Shown: positions 51,430 to 60,975, numbered from the stretch's first letter. The stretch: DNA of 64,000 nt from Planctomycetota bacterium (GCA_016719295.1 JADKAF010000001.1:6572001-6636000); one strand, 5' to 3'. The notes: generated by a model not told the origin, from the letters alone. Translations and numbers: made by a program.

Positions 51430-53703
51430 ATGAGCGCCATCGACAGCACCCCGCAGTTCGTCGCCCGCGTCTACGACTCCATGCAGCAGCGCTTGGACAT
51501 CGTCCGCAAGCGCGTCGGCCGCCCTCTCACGATGATGGAGAAGGTGCTCTTCGGGCACCTCGACGATCCGCAAGGGCAGGACCTCGAGGCGGGCAAGAGC
51601 TATCTGCAGCTCCGCCCCGACCGCGTGGCGCTCCAGGACGCGACCGCGCAGATGGCGATCCTGCAGTTCATGTCGGCGGGGCGGAAGACCGCCGCGGTGC
51701 CGACCACGATCCACTGTGACCACTTGATCCAGGCTCGCGTCGGCGCGGTGAAGGACCTGGCCGTCGCCTCCGATACGAATCGCGAGGTCTACGACTTCCT
51801 CTCGTCGGCGGGCGCGCGCTACGGCCTAGGCTTCTGGAAGCCGGGCTCGGGGATCATCCACCAGGTGGTGCTCGAGCACTACGCGTTCCCCGGCGGGATG
51901 ATGATCGGCACCGACTCGCACACGCCGAACGCGGGTGGCCTCGGCATGTTCGCTTCGGGCGTCGGCGGCGCCGACGCCGTCGACGTGATGGCCGGCTTCC
52001 CGTGGGAGGTGCTCTACCCGAAGACCATCGGCGTGCGCTTGACCGGCAAGCTGAACGGCTGGAGCGCGCCGAAGGACGTGATCCTGAAGCTCTGCGGCAT
52101 CCTCACCGTGAAGGGCGGGACGAACGCGGTGGTCGAGTACTTCGGCCCCGGCGTCGCCTCGATCTCCTGCACCGGCAAGGCGACGATCACGAACATGGGC
52201 GCCGAGCTGGGGGCCACGACCTCGATCTTCCCCTTCGATGCGCGTCAGGCCGCGTATCTCCGCGGCACGGAGCGCGCGGCGTTGGCCGACCTCGCCGAGA
52301 AGTACCGCGAGCTGCTCGTCGCCGACCCCGAGGTCGAGAAGAGCCCCGAGAAGTACTACCACCAGATCGTCGAGATCGACCTCTCGACCCTGGAGCCGCA
52401 CGTCGTCGGGCCGCACACGCCGGATCTCGCGCGCCCCGTCTCGCAGATGGCTGCCGACGTGAAGAAGCACGGCTACTCCGATCGCCTCTCCTCGGCGCTC
52501 GTCGGCTCGTGCACGAACTCGTCCTACGAGGACATCGCCCGCGCGGCCGATGTCGCCTCGCAGGCCTCGAAGCGCGGCGCGAAGGTCGCGGTGCCGTTCC
52601 TCGTCTCGCCGGGTTCCGAGCAGGTGCGCGCGACGATCGAGCGCGACGGGCAGCTCGCGGACCTGGAGAAGGTCGGCGCCACCGTGCTCGCCAACGCCTG
52701 CGGTCCGTGCATCGGGCAGTGGAAACGCGACGATATGAAGGAGGGCGAGAAGAACTCGATCATCACCTCCTTCAACCGCAACTTCCCGCAGCGCAACGAC
52801 GGCCTGAAGTCGACCGAAGCCTTCATCGCGAGCCCCGAGATCGTGCTCGCCTACGGCATCGCCGGGCGCCTCAGCTTCAACCCGCTCACCGACAAGGTGA
52901 AGGGTGCCAACGGCGAGGAGTTCGTGCTGGCGCCTCCCGGACCGGCTCCGGATCTACCGGCGCAGGGCTTCGTGAAGGATACGCAGGGCTATCAGGCGCC
53001 GGCCGAGGACGGCGGGAAGCTCGACGTGAAGGTCGATCCCAAGAGCCAGCGTCTCCAGCTCCTCTCGCCCTTCCCGAAGTGGGACGGCAAGGACTTCGTG
53101 GAGCTGCCCGTGCTGATGAAGGCGAAGGGCAAGTGCACGACGGACCACATCTCGCCCGCCGGGCCGTGGCTCAAGTTCCGCGGCCATCTCGACAACATCT
53201 CCGACAACATGTTCTCCGGCGCGATCAACGCCTTCACCGGCGAGGCCGGCACGGGCTGGAACGCCCTGACCGGTCAACGGGGCGAGGCGTACAGCAAGAT
53301 CGCGCGCGCGTACAAGGCGCAGGGCCTGCGCTGGATCGCGATCGGCGACGAGAACTACGGTGAAGGCTCGAGCCGCGAGCACGCGGCGATGTCGCCGCGC
53401 CTGCTCGGCGTCGCGGCCGTGATCACGCGCTCCTTCGCGCGCATCCACGAGTCGAACCTGAAGAAGCAGGGCGTCCTGCCGCTCAGCTTCGCGAACCCGA
53501 AGGACTACGAGCTCGTCGGCGAGCAGACGAAGATCTCGATCCTGGGCCTCGCGAGCTTGGCGCCCGGGCGCGAGCTGAAGGCCGTGCTGCACCAGCCCGA
53601 TGGCTCGAAGCAGGAGATCGTGCTCCGCCAAACCCTGAACGAGGAGCAGATCGCGTGGTTCAAGGCCGGCTCGGCGTTGAACCTGCTGGGCGCGAAGAGC
53701 TGA
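51430..53703 (+). CDS. acn: Aconitate hydratase, mitochondrial-type
   Basis: The 757-residue enzyme interconverts citrate and isocitrate in the TCA cycle. Its size and sequence (TTIHCDHLIQA, MMIGTDSHTPNAGGLGM, GGTNAVVEYFGPGV) are those of mitochondrial-type aconitases. The three [4Fe-4S] cysteines are in GSCTNSSYED and ANACGPCIGQW. Active-site stretches include FNRNFPQRNDG, KCTTDHISPAGPWL, NYGEGSSREHAAMSPR and the Arg in SFARIHESNLKKQGVLPL. The ATG at 51430 lacks a strong ribosome-binding site (CCTGGAACC). A clear hairpin follows the gene. Confidence 0.97.
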   Translation: MSAIDSTPQFVARVYDSMQQRLDIVRKRVGRPLTMMEKVLFGHLDDPQGQDLEAGKSYLQLRPDRVALQDATAQMAILQFMSAGRKTAAVPTTIHCDHLIQARVGAVKDLAVASDTNREVYDFLSSAGARYGLGFWKPGSGIIHQVVLEHYAFPGGMMIGTDSHTPNAGGLGMFASGVGGADAVDVMAGFPWEVLYPKTIGVRLTGKLNGWSAPKDVILKLCGILTVKGGTNAVVEYFGPGVASISCTGKATITNMGAELGATTSIFPFDARQAAYLRGTERAALADLAEKYRELLVADPEVEKSPEKYYHQIVEIDLSTLEPHVVGPHTPDLARPVSQMAADVKKHGYSDRLSSALVGSCTNSSYEDIARAADVASQASKRGAKVAVPFLVSPGSEQVRATIERDGQLADLEKVGATVLANACGPCIGQWKRDDMKEGEKNSIITSFNRNFPQRNDGLKSTEAFIASPEIVLAYGIAGRLSFNPLTDKVKGANGEEFVLAPPGPAPDLPAQGFVKDTQGYQAPAEDGGKLDVKVDPKSQRLQLLSPFPKWDGKDFVELPVLMKAKGKCTTDHISPAGPWLKFRGHLDNISDNMFSGAINAFTGEAGTGWNALTGQRGEAYSKIARAYKAQGLRWIAIGDENYGEGSSREHAAMSPRLLGVAAVITRSFARIHESNLKKQGVLPLSFANPKDYELVGEQTKISILGLASLAPGRELKAVLHQPDGSKQEIVLRQTLNEEQIAWFKAGSALNLLGAKS

Positions 53704-53734
53704 GCTCCACCGGAGCTCGCGCCGGCCGCTGAAG

Positions 53735-53776
53735 GAAGCGAGCCGACCTGCGCGCCAGCGCGGGTCGGCTCGCTTC
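53735..53776 (+). terminator. Terminator hairpin after aconitase
   Basis: Arms GAAGCGAGCCGACC (53735-53748) and GGTCGGCTCGCTTC (53763-53776) pair perfectly over 14 bp, with an inner GCGC/GCGC stem around a GCCA loop. It begins about 30 bp after the aconitase stop. Followed by GTCTCG rather than a T-run. Confidence 0.72.
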
Positions 53777-53960
53777 GTCTCGGCTCCGCTGCTCGCTCGC
53801 CGCTCGCCGCTCCCGCGCTTCGCAAGGTCGATGCCATCTGCATAGCTCCGGGCCATTCCTACCAGCGCGAAGGAAGCGCTGTGCATGCCAACTGCCCCGG
53901 CGACCGATCCTCTCTCCCAGCGCGGACCAAAGGCCCGGGAGAGCAGGGAGCGGAAGTGCG

Positions 53961-55385
53961 ATGACGGCCCTCGTGCGAGAAGACCTCGAGCATCTGCTGC
54001 GTCACGCCGGCTTCGGCGAGGACGAGCGGACGATCGAGCGCTACTGGATGAAGCGCTTCGCGACGCGCGAAGCGGCGATCGACGCGGTGGTCGACTACCG
54101 CGCGAACTCGAAGGGACTGAAGAGCGCAGACTCCTCGACCGACTTGGAGCTCGAGTGGCTCGATCGCATGGCGAGCTCGAAGAGCCCGCTCGAGGAGAAG
54201 CTGCAGCTCTTCTGGCACAGCCACTTCGCTACGCAGGCCGAAGGCGCCGGCGTCACGATCTACTCGCTCGTCCAGCAGTGGAGCGCGATCCGCGCGCTCG
54301 CGCGCGGCGACTTCCAAGCGCTGGTGATGGCGATCGCGAAGTCGCCGGCGACGATCCGCTTCCTCGACAACGAATCGAACCGCGCCGGCTCGCCGAACGA
54401 GAACTTCGCCCGCGAGGTGATGGAGCTCTACACGGTCGGCGTCCACGGCGGCTACACCCAGGACGACGTCGTCTCCGCGGCGCGCGCGTTCACCGGCTGG
54501 CGTCGCGAGGGCGACATGTATCGCGACGCGGTGTTCGCGTTCCGCGATAGAGATCACGACACGGATCCGAAGAGCTTCGGCGCGCTCTTCGGCGACCAGA
54601 CCATCCCGAACATGGGCCTCGGCGATGGCGAGTGGGTGATCCAGCGGCTCACCGAGACGCGCTCCTGCGCGGAGTTCCTCGCGCAGAAGCTCTGGCAGTT
54701 CTTCGGCTACCCCATGCCGGCGTTCGATCCGGCGAACCCGCCGGCGCACGTCCAGGACCTGGCCAACGTCTACCTCGCGAGCGGGCGCAGCGTGGCCGAG
54801 GTGCTGCGTGCGCTGTTCAACCATCCCGAGTTCTGGTCGGAGACCGCGCGACGCAGCGCGATCAAGTCGCCGGTCGAGCTCTACGTCGGCATGCGCCGCA
54901 TGCTCCGGCCGAAGGTGAGCCAGAAGAAGATCATCTGGGAGATCACCGGTCTTCTGCGCGGCATGGGGCAGTCGCTCTTCAATCCGCCGACCGTCGCTGG
55001 CTGGGACGGCCATCTCCACTGGATCACGACGGCCAGCCTCGCGCTGCGCTATCGCCTGGCGAACCGCATCGCGACGGGCCGCGAGTCCGACGTGAGCTTC
55101 GACGTGCTGAAGCTCTTCCGCAAGTTCGAGGCTCCCACGGCGCCGCGCTTCAGCGAAGCGGTGGTCGACCGCGTGCTGCGCCTGCTGCAGCTCGATCGCG
55201 TCGCCGCCGCTCAACGTCAAGCGATGGCGGACTATCTCGACACGCCCTCCGGTGGCGGTCCGACCACGCCGGGCACGGTCCAGCCGGGCTCGTTCTCGCT
55301 GGTCGAGATCACGGAGGAGGTCGAGACCAAGCTGCGCGGGGTGTTCTATCTCGCGCTCGCGCTGCCCGAGTACCAGCTCGCGTGA
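53961..55385 (+). CDS. DUF1800 protein
   Basis: The 474-residue protein is a DUF1800 family member. The diagnostic stretches are HLLRHAGFG, WHSHFATQAEG, SNRAGSPNENFAREVMELYTVG (the conserved NENFAREVMEL core), FTGWR and PPTVAGWDG. No signal peptide is seen at the chosen ATG. DUF1800 genes are nearly always followed by DUF1501 genes, as here. The pair is common in planctomycetes, proteobacteria and others and is often linked to surface or polysaccharide functions, but its chemistry is unknown. GGAG lies upstream of the ATG. It lies 20 bp before the DUF1501 gene, so they form an operon. Confidence 0.9.
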   Translation: MTALVREDLEHLLRHAGFGEDERTIERYWMKRFATREAAIDAVVDYRANSKGLKSADSSTDLELEWLDRMASSKSPLEEKLQLFWHSHFATQAEGAGVTIYSLVQQWSAIRALARGDFQALVMAIAKSPATIRFLDNESNRAGSPNENFAREVMELYTVGVHGGYTQDDVVSAARAFTGWRREGDMYRDAVFAFRDRDHDTDPKSFGALFGDQTIPNMGLGDGEWVIQRLTETRSCAEFLAQKLWQFFGYPMPAFDPANPPAHVQDLANVYLASGRSVAEVLRALFNHPEFWSETARRSAIKSPVELYVGMRRMLRPKVSQKKIIWEITGLLRGMGQSLFNPPTVAGWDGHLHWITTASLALRYRLANRIATGRESDVSFDVLKLFRKFEAPTAPRFSEAVVDRVLRLLQLDRVAAAQRQAMADYLDTPSGGGPTTPGTVQPGSFSLVEITEEVETKLRGVFYLALALPEYQLA

Positions 55386-55405
55386 AGAAGGAGAGGAGCA
55401 CCACG

Positions 55406-56728
55406 ATGTCCACGATCTCTCGCCGTGCGTTCCTGAAGTGGGGCAGCAGCGCGGCCGCGATGGCCGCGGCCCCGGGCTTGCTCACGCGCGCTGCGCGCGC
55501 GGCCGCGCCGGTCAGCGGAGCCGCTCCGATCCTCGTCGTGCTGCGGCTCGACGGCGGCGTCGACGGGCTGAACACCGTCGTGCCGGCGGGGTTCGGCCGG
55601 CAGCATGCCGAGCACTACTACACCTGGCGACCGCCGAACGCGGATGGGCTCGGGGTCCCCGAGGGCGATCTGCTGCCGCTCGACTCCGAGTTCGGCCTGC
55701 ATCCCAACCTCGCGCACTTGAAGTCGCTCTACGATCTCGGCGAGGTCGCGATCGTGCATGGCGTGGGCTATCCGGGCATGGATCGCTCGCACTTCCGCGG
55801 TACCGAGATCATGGACAGCGGGAGCCTCAATCCGCGGGCGACGGGCGTCTTCGGGCGCTATCTCGATGCGCGCTTCGATCCCGCCGACGGTGTCATCCGC
55901 GGCGTCGATCTCAGCGGGCGCGCGTCGCGCGTGCTGAAGGCGACGCGGGCGAACGCGATGATCGGCAGCTCGCTCGGCGACTTCGAGCTCCCGCGCGACC
56001 ATCGCTCGTGGTGGGACCAGGCGAACCGCAGCGCCGCGTTCGGCGCAACGTGGCAGAGCGCCGTCTCGGACTCCGCGGCGCACGCCGAGATCCTTCGCAT
56101 CGGCCGCATCGCGCAGGGCGCGTCGCCCGCGTTCGTGAGCGCGGCGACCGGCTGGACTTGGGGCGGCACCGATCCCGCGCTCGAGTACGGCGCGCTCGTC
56201 GCGGCGGGGAATCGCCTCGCCGGGCGCTTTCGCACGCTCTCGCAGCTCCTCACCGCGGCGAGCCTGGCCGAGAAGCCGCAGGTCTTTCACCTCTCGCTCG
56301 GTGGCTTCGACACGCACTCGGCGCAGGGCCGAACGGCGGCCGACGACACGGGGCATCCGCAGCGCTTGCGCTGGATGTCCGAGGCGATCGGCGCCTTCTT
56401 CCACGACCTCGGCGGTCAGGGGCTTCGCGAGCGCGTCGTGCTGCTCACCATCTCCGAGTTCGGCCGCACGCTCGAGGCGAACGGCTCGCGCGGCACGGAC
56501 CATGGCACCGCGTATCCGATCTTCGCCATCGGCGAGCGCGTGCGCGGCGGGCTCTACGGACAGCACCCGAGCCTCGAGGCCGTCGCGCTGGACCGCTACG
56601 GCGACATAGTGGCGACGACCGACTTCCGCTCGGTCTATGCGACGGTTCTCCGCCGCGTCCTGGGGGCGGACGACGTGGAGCTGCTCGGCGCCGATCACTA
56701 CCAAGCGGGGCTGGACTTCGTGCTCTAG
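55406..56728 (+). CDS. DUF1501 protein with Tat signal, partner of DUF1800
   Basis: The 440-residue protein opens with a twin-arginine signal, SRRAFLKWGSSAAAMAAAPG. The body fits the DUF1501 family (alkaline phosphatase-like fold): VVLRLDGGVDGLNTVVP, YPGMDRSHFRGTEIMDSG, HLSLGGFDTHSAQ, LTISEFGRTLEANGSRGTDHG and FAIGERVRGGLYG. It is the second DUF1501 in this window but distantly related to the one at 11960, and pairs with DUF1800 rather than PSD1. The ATG at 55406 follows GGAGAGGA. It is expected in the periplasm. The adenosylhomocysteinase gene begins 184 bp further on and is a separate unit. Confidence 0.9.
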   Translation: MSTISRRAFLKWGSSAAAMAAAPGLLTRAARAAAPVSGAAPILVVLRLDGGVDGLNTVVPAGFGRQHAEHYYTWRPPNADGLGVPEGDLLPLDSEFGLHPNLAHLKSLYDLGEVAIVHGVGYPGMDRSHFRGTEIMDSGSLNPRATGVFGRYLDARFDPADGVIRGVDLSGRASRVLKATRANAMIGSSLGDFELPRDHRSWWDQANRSAAFGATWQSAVSDSAAHAEILRIGRIAQGASPAFVSAATGWTWGGTDPALEYGALVAAGNRLAGRFRTLSQLLTAASLAEKPQVFHLSLGGFDTHSAQGRTAADDTGHPQRLRWMSEAIGAFFHDLGGQGLRERVVLLTISEFGRTLEANGSRGTDHGTAYPIFAIGERVRGGLYGQHPSLEAVALDRYGDIVATTDFRSVYATVLRRVLGADDVELLGADHYQAGLDFVL

Positions 56729-56912
56729 GGGCCGGGATTCGGTTGGGATCGGGGTGCGCGGTGACTTTCGGTACGGGAAGTCGCCGCGCGTCTTGCTATT
56801 TCAGGACTTCATGACATCCTGTTGCGCATGCGGCGCGAAGCCAGCGCCGCACCTCTGCTCACCCGACTCCGCCGGCGGTTCCGCCGGCCGAACCTGTACG
56901 CGAGGAGCCGCG

Positions 56913-58331
56913 ATGCCCACCGATACCAAGACGCCCGCGACGAAGCCGGCTGCGACCAAGCCCAACGTCACGAAGGCCACCGAAACCAAGCCGACCGCCA
57001 CCAAGCCGCCCGCGGCGAAGGCGACCGCGACCAAGAACTTCACCGACTACAAGGTGAAGGACATCAACCTCTGGGAAGAGGGCCGCAAGATGATCCAGAT
57101 CTCCGAGCCGGAGATGCCGGGTCTGCTGGCGCTGCGCGAGAAGTACAAGAAGACGAAGCCCCTGAAGGGCGCGCGCATCGCGGGCTGCCTGCACATGACG
57201 ACGGAGACCGCGATCTTGATCGAGACGCTCGTCGAGCTCGGCGCGGAGATCCGCTGGTCTTCCTGCAACATCTTCTCGACGACCGACGCCGCGGCGGCCG
57301 CGATCGCCAAGGCCGGCATCCCGGTCTTCGCGTGGAAGGGCGAGACCGAGGCCGAGTACGTCTGGTGCATGGAGCAGACGCTCGAGTTCGGCGACGGTCT
57401 CGGGCCGAACATGATCCTCGATGACGGCGGCGACCTCACCTGGCACGTGCACGAGAAGTACCCGCACCTGCTGAAGGACATTAAGGGCCTCACCGAGGAG
57501 ACGACGACCGGCGTCCATCGCCTCTACCAGGCCTTCCAGAGCGGCAAGCTCAAGGTCCCCGCGTTCAACGTCAACGACTCGGTCACCAAGTCGAAGTTCG
57601 ACAACCTCTACGGCTGCCGCGAGTCGCTCGGCGACGGCATCAAGCGCGCTACCGGCGTCATGATCGCGGGCAAGGTCGTGGTGATCGCCGGCTACGGCGA
57701 CGTCGGCAAGGGCTGCGCTGACGCGATGCGCGGACTCGGCGCGCGCGTCCTCGTCACCGAGATCGACCCGATCTGCGCGCTGCAGGCGGCGATGGAGGGC
57801 TTTGAGGTCACGACGATGGAAGAGGCCGCTCCGCAGGGCGACATCTTCGTCACGACGACGGGCTGCTGCGACATCGTGCGCGGCGAGCACGTCCTCGAGA
57901 TGAAGGATAACGTCATCCTCTGCAACATCGGCCACTTCGACATCGAGATCGACGTCGCGTGGATGGAGAAGAACTGCGTCCGCGAGGAGAACGTGAAGCC
58001 GCAGGTCGACCGCTTCTTCTTCAAGAACGGCCGCTCGGTGATCCTGCTCGCGCGCGGTCGCCTCGTGAACCTGGGCTGCGCCACCGGCCACCCGAGCTTC
58101 GTGATGTCGAGCTCGTTCACCAACCAGGTGATGGGTCAGATCGCGCTCTGGACGCGCTCCGCGGAGTTCCCGCTCGGCGTGCACGTGCTGCCGAAGGAGC
58201 TCGACGAAGAGGTCGCGCGGCTCCACCTCGCGAAGCTCGGCGTCAAGCTCACGACGCTCAGCGACAAGCAGTCGAAGTACCTCGGTGTGTCGAAGAAGGG
58301 CCCCTTCAAGCCCGAGCACTACCGCTACTGA
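56913..58331 (+). CDS. ahcY: S-adenosylhomocysteine hydrolase with N-terminal extension
   Basis: AhcY splits S-adenosylhomocysteine into adenosine and homocysteine, keeping methylation reactions running. The 472-residue protein has the substrate stretch CLHMTTETAILIETLVELGA, the Asp region MILDDGGDLTWHVHEKYP, the NAD-binding KVVVIAGYGDVGKGCADAMR, CNIGHFDIEIDV and the C-terminal KPEHYRY. An unusual first 41 residues consist of Lys/Thr/Pro/Ala repeats of TKPTAT type, resembling PAKKAA-like basic tails. The ATG at 56913 follows GAGGAG. A hairpin (GCGGCGC/GCGCCGC, 56830-56850) lies in the leader, but I find no SAH riboswitch consensus. The ArsR-methyltransferase gene follows 44 bp downstream and may regulate it. 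Confidence 0.95.
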   Translation: MPTDTKTPATKPAATKPNVTKATETKPTATKPPAAKATATKNFTDYKVKDINLWEEGRKMIQISEPEMPGLLALREKYKKTKPLKGARIAGCLHMTTETAILIETLVELGAEIRWSSCNIFSTTDAAAAAIAKAGIPVFAWKGETEAEYVWCMEQTLEFGDGLGPNMILDDGGDLTWHVHEKYPHLLKDIKGLTEETTTGVHRLYQAFQSGKLKVPAFNVNDSVTKSKFDNLYGCRESLGDGIKRATGVMIAGKVVVIAGYGDVGKGCADAMRGLGARVLVTEIDPICALQAAMEGFEVTTMEEAAPQGDIFVTTTGCCDIVRGEHVLEMKDNVILCNIGHFDIEIDVAWMEKNCVREENVKPQVDRFFFKNGRSVILLARGRLVNLGCATGHPSFVMSSSFTNQVMGQIALWTRSAEFPLGVHVLPKELDEEVARLHLAKLGVKLTTLSDKQSKYLGVSKKGPFKPEHYRY

Positions 58332-58375
58332 TCCCGAGCATGCGGCGTGCTCCGGAGTGAGCGCGCCGCGGCACG

Positions 58376-59335
58376 ATGGGCACCGAGCTCCTCCAGCATC
58401 TGAAGCTCCTCGCCGACCCGACGCGGCTGCGCATCCTCGCGCTGCTCGACGGCCAGGAGCTCGCGGTCGGGGAGCTCGCCCGCGCCATCGCGATGTCGCC
58501 CTCGCGCGTGAGCAACCATCTGAAGCTCCTGCGCGAGGGCGCTCTGCTGGAGGAGCGCCGCGAAGGGGCCTTCACCTATGCGCGCCTGGCCCTGCCCGAC
58601 GAAGGTACGCGCGAGCTCTGGCAGGCGCTGAGCGCCCGCATCGCCGAGCTGGAGGAGGCTGCCGACGATCGTGCGCGCCTCGACGCCGTGCTCGAGGAGC
58701 GCCGCCGGAAGTCGGCCCGCTTCTTCGATGCGATGGCGGTGCGCTGGGACACCATCGGGCGCGAGTTCACGCGCGGCACCGCGCGACTGCATGCGCTGAG
58801 CGCTCTCGTGCCGCCCGGGCTCGTCGTCGCGGACGTCGGCTGTGGCACAGGCTATCAAGCCGAGGCGCTGGCGCAGGTCGCTGCTCGCGTCATCTGCATC
58901 GACCATTCGACCGGCATGCTCGCACGCGCCCGCGAGAACCTCGCCGCGGTCGCCCAGCGCATCGAGCTCCGCCCCGGAGAGCTGCACGATCTGCCGCTGC
59001 AGGATCGCGAGGTCGACGCTGTCTTCGCGCACATGGTGCTGCATCACCTCGTCGATCCGACCGCGGCGCTCGCCGAGATGTACCGAGCGCTGAAGCCGGG
59101 CGGTCGTGTCGCGATCGTGGACCTCTTGCCGCACAAGCACGCCTGGCTCCTATCTCAGCTCGGCGACGTGAAGCTCGGCCTCGATCGACGCGAGCTCGCG
59201 CGCCGCTTGCAGCGCACGGGCTTCGAGGAGCTCGAGACCCGCGAGCTCGACGACCGCTATCGCGTCGAGGGGCCCGAAGGCGAGGTGGTCGAGCTCGAGC
59301 TCTTCCTCGCGACGGCGGCTCGTCCGCGCCTCTGA
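58376..59335 (+). CDS. ArsR-family regulator fused to a SAM-dependent methyltransferase (SahR-like)
   Basis: Residues 1-85 form an ArsR-type winged helix (LKLLADPTRLRILALLDGQE, MSPSRVSNHLKLLREGALLE, REGAFTYARL). Residues 110-319 are a class-I methyltransferase with motif I VVADVGCGTGYQAEAL, motif II IDHSTGMLARARENL and motif IV DAVFAHMVLHHLVDP. The same fusion is found in the SahR group that senses S-adenosylhomocysteine and controls ahcY and methionine genes in proteobacteria. Here it directly follows ahcY, which supports a role in SAM-cycle control; binding of SAM/SAH by the C-domain could be a sensing rather than catalytic function. The ATG at 58376 has no good ribosome-binding site. Confidence 0.85.
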   Translation: MGTELLQHLKLLADPTRLRILALLDGQELAVGELARAIAMSPSRVSNHLKLLREGALLEERREGAFTYARLALPDEGTRELWQALSARIAELEEAADDRARLDAVLEERRRKSARFFDAMAVRWDTIGREFTRGTARLHALSALVPPGLVVADVGCGTGYQAEALAQVAARVICIDHSTGMLARARENLAAVAQRIELRPGELHDLPLQDREVDAVFAHMVLHHLVDPTAALAEMYRALKPGGRVAIVDLLPHKHAWLLSQLGDVKLGLDRRELARRLQRTGFEELETRELDDRYRVEGPEGEVVELELFLATAARPRL

Positions 59336-59351
59336 GCCGCGCGGCGCGCGC

Positions 59352-60440
59352 TCAGCCCGACGAGTGGCCCAGGGTCCGCAGCCGCCGATAGTGCGAAGCG
59401 ATCGCGCCCCGGAGCGTCGCGTGCTCACGATAGGGGAGGCTGTGCTTGCGCGCGGTCTCCGCGACGATCGGCGCCAGCGCCGGGTAGTGCACGCTGCAGA
59501 TGCGCGGGAAGAGGTGGTGCTCCACCTGGTGATTGAGCCCGCCCGTGAACCAGGAGATCCAGCGCGAGCGCGTGGCGAAGTTCGAGGTCGTGCGGAGCTG
59601 GTGCGCCCACCACTCCTCGGCGATCGCACCGCCCGGGTCGGCGGTGACGACCGGGAGATCCTCGATGACATGCGCGAGCTGGAAGACGACGCTCAGCAGC
59701 ATCCCGGCCACCACGTGCATCACGAGATAGCCGAGCAGGATCTGGTAGATCGGTAGATCGAGCACCGCGAGCGGCAGGACGAGGCTCCAGCCGTAGTGCA
59801 GCGCCTTCCCCGCGAAGAGCAGCGCGATCTCGGTTCGTCCGAGCTGCGAGCCGAGCTGCGCGCGGAAGCGCGGCGCGAAGAGGTACTGGTAGTCCTTCAC
59901 GAACACCCAGTTCAGGGTCGTGAGCGCGTAGAGCGGCCACGCATAGATATGCTGCGCGCGGTGATGCGGGAGGCGCGGTGAATGCGGCGAGAGGCGCACC
60001 AGCGGATCGGCGACGCGGAGATCGAGGTCGGCGCCGTCGACGTTGGTGAAGCTGTGGTGCGCGCGGGTGTGGGTGAGCTGCCAGAAGGAGCGATTCGCCC
60101 CGATGATCTCGAAGCTGAAGCCGAGCAGGTGGTTCCAGAGGGGGCGCGAGGCATAGGCGCCGTGCAGCGCGTCGTGGCCGATGCCGAAGCCGATGCCGGC
60201 GATGGCCGCACCCATGACCGCGCAGGCGAGGAGAGCGAGGAGACCGCTCACGGCGCCGCTCATCACGAGCGCGTAGGGCCCGGCGAGGAGTGCCAGCATC
60301 GCGAGCGACTTCACGATCATCTCGCCGTTCGCGTGCGGCGAGATCCCGCGTGCGGCGAAGTAGCCCTCGACGGCGCTGCGGAGCTCCCGCGCGAACGGGG
60401 TCTTGGCGCGGCCGGTGAAGTGGAAGCGCGGTGAACTCAT
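59352..60440 (-). CDS. Membrane fatty acid desaturase
   Basis: The 362-residue integral membrane protein has the three histidine boxes of acyl-lipid or acyl-CoA desaturases: GHDALHG, HTRAHHSF and HQVEHHLFP. The last box with Gln before the histidines is typical of front-end and DesA3-like enzymes. It has four to five hydrophobic segments. It would introduce a double bond into a membrane acyl chain, using di-iron, oxygen and an electron donor; regioselectivity cannot be told. There is no fused cytochrome b5 domain. GAGGAGG lies 10 nt before the ATG at 60440. Convergent with the ArsR-methyltransferase gene, 16 bp away. Confidence 0.88.
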   Translation of the reverse strand: MSSPRFHFTGRAKTPFARELRSAVEGYFAARGISPHANGEMIVKSLAMLALLAGPYALVMSGAVSGLLALLACAVMGAAIAGIGFGIGHDALHGAYASRPLWNHLLGFSFEIIGANRSFWQLTHTRAHHSFTNVDGADLDLRVADPLVRLSPHSPRLPHHRAQHIYAWPLYALTTLNWVFVKDYQYLFAPRFRAQLGSQLGRTEIALLFAGKALHYGWSLVLPLAVLDLPIYQILLGYLVMHVVAGMLLSVVFQLAHVIEDLPVVTADPGGAIAEEWWAHQLRTTSNFATRSRWISWFTGGLNHQVEHHLFPRICSVHYPALAPIVAETARKHSLPYREHATLRGAIASHYRRLRTLGHSSG

Positions 60441-60591
60441 GCGGGTGAGCCTCCTCGCAGCGCGCGCCGTCGACCAGCCTCGCGCGAGCTCTTAACGCAT
60501 CTCGCCCCGCAGCGCCGCGCCCAGAAGTGCCGCAGGCCACCGCGCGTCTCCGCTCGGTGGCCCGCAGGCTCGTGCGCTCCGGGGGGCTTTC

Positions 60592-60897
60592 TCAGGCGTT
60601 CGCCTTCGCCTTCTTCTTCTTGTTCTTCGGGCGCTTCACGATACCGGCCTCGGCCAGCACGTTGAGGACGCCCTTCCGCGCCGAGTCCTTGAGCGAGCGG
60701 GCGGAGATGCGCACCGAGACGAAGGTGTTCAGCTCAGGGACCCAGAGCTTGCGGTCCTGCACGTTCACCTTGAACTTGCGCGTGCTGTGGCCGGTCGTGC
60801 GCAGACCGATGCCGCCCTTCTTCTTCGCGATACCGCGGCGGATGATCGAACCGCCGACCTGGGTGCCGCGGCCGGAGACTTCACAGGCGCGAGTCAT
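60592..60897 (-). CDS. rpmB: 50S ribosomal protein L28
   Basis: The 101-residue protein is ribosomal protein L28. It starts CEVSGRGTQVGGSI and contains the L28 core RKFKVNVQDRKLWVPELNT, then VRISARSLKDSARKGVLNVL, ending in a Lys-rich tail. It binds 23S rRNA in the large subunit near the exit-site tRNA. Of the four cysteines in C+ forms only one remains, so it is a zinc-free (C-) type. The ATG at 60897 is preceded by a 70-nt leader with a plausible sigma70 promoter. It stands alone. Confidence 0.93.
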   Translation of the reverse strand: MTRACEVSGRGTQVGGSIIRRGIAKKKGGIGLRTTGHSTRKFKVNVQDRKLWVPELNTFVSVRISARSLKDSARKGVLNVLAEAGIVKRPKNKKKKAKANA

Positions 60898-60975
60898 GGC
60901 GAAACTCTATCGGAGAGTGGAGACGAGAAGAAGCCGGGTGCCGCGGAGGGCGCCCCGGGAAATGGAGGGCCGAAG

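Noticed and set aside
56729..56912. SAH or SAM riboswitch upstream of ahcY
   Set aside because: A GCGGCGC/GCGCCGC hairpin exists, but the conserved single-stranded sequences of known SAH aptamers are absent.
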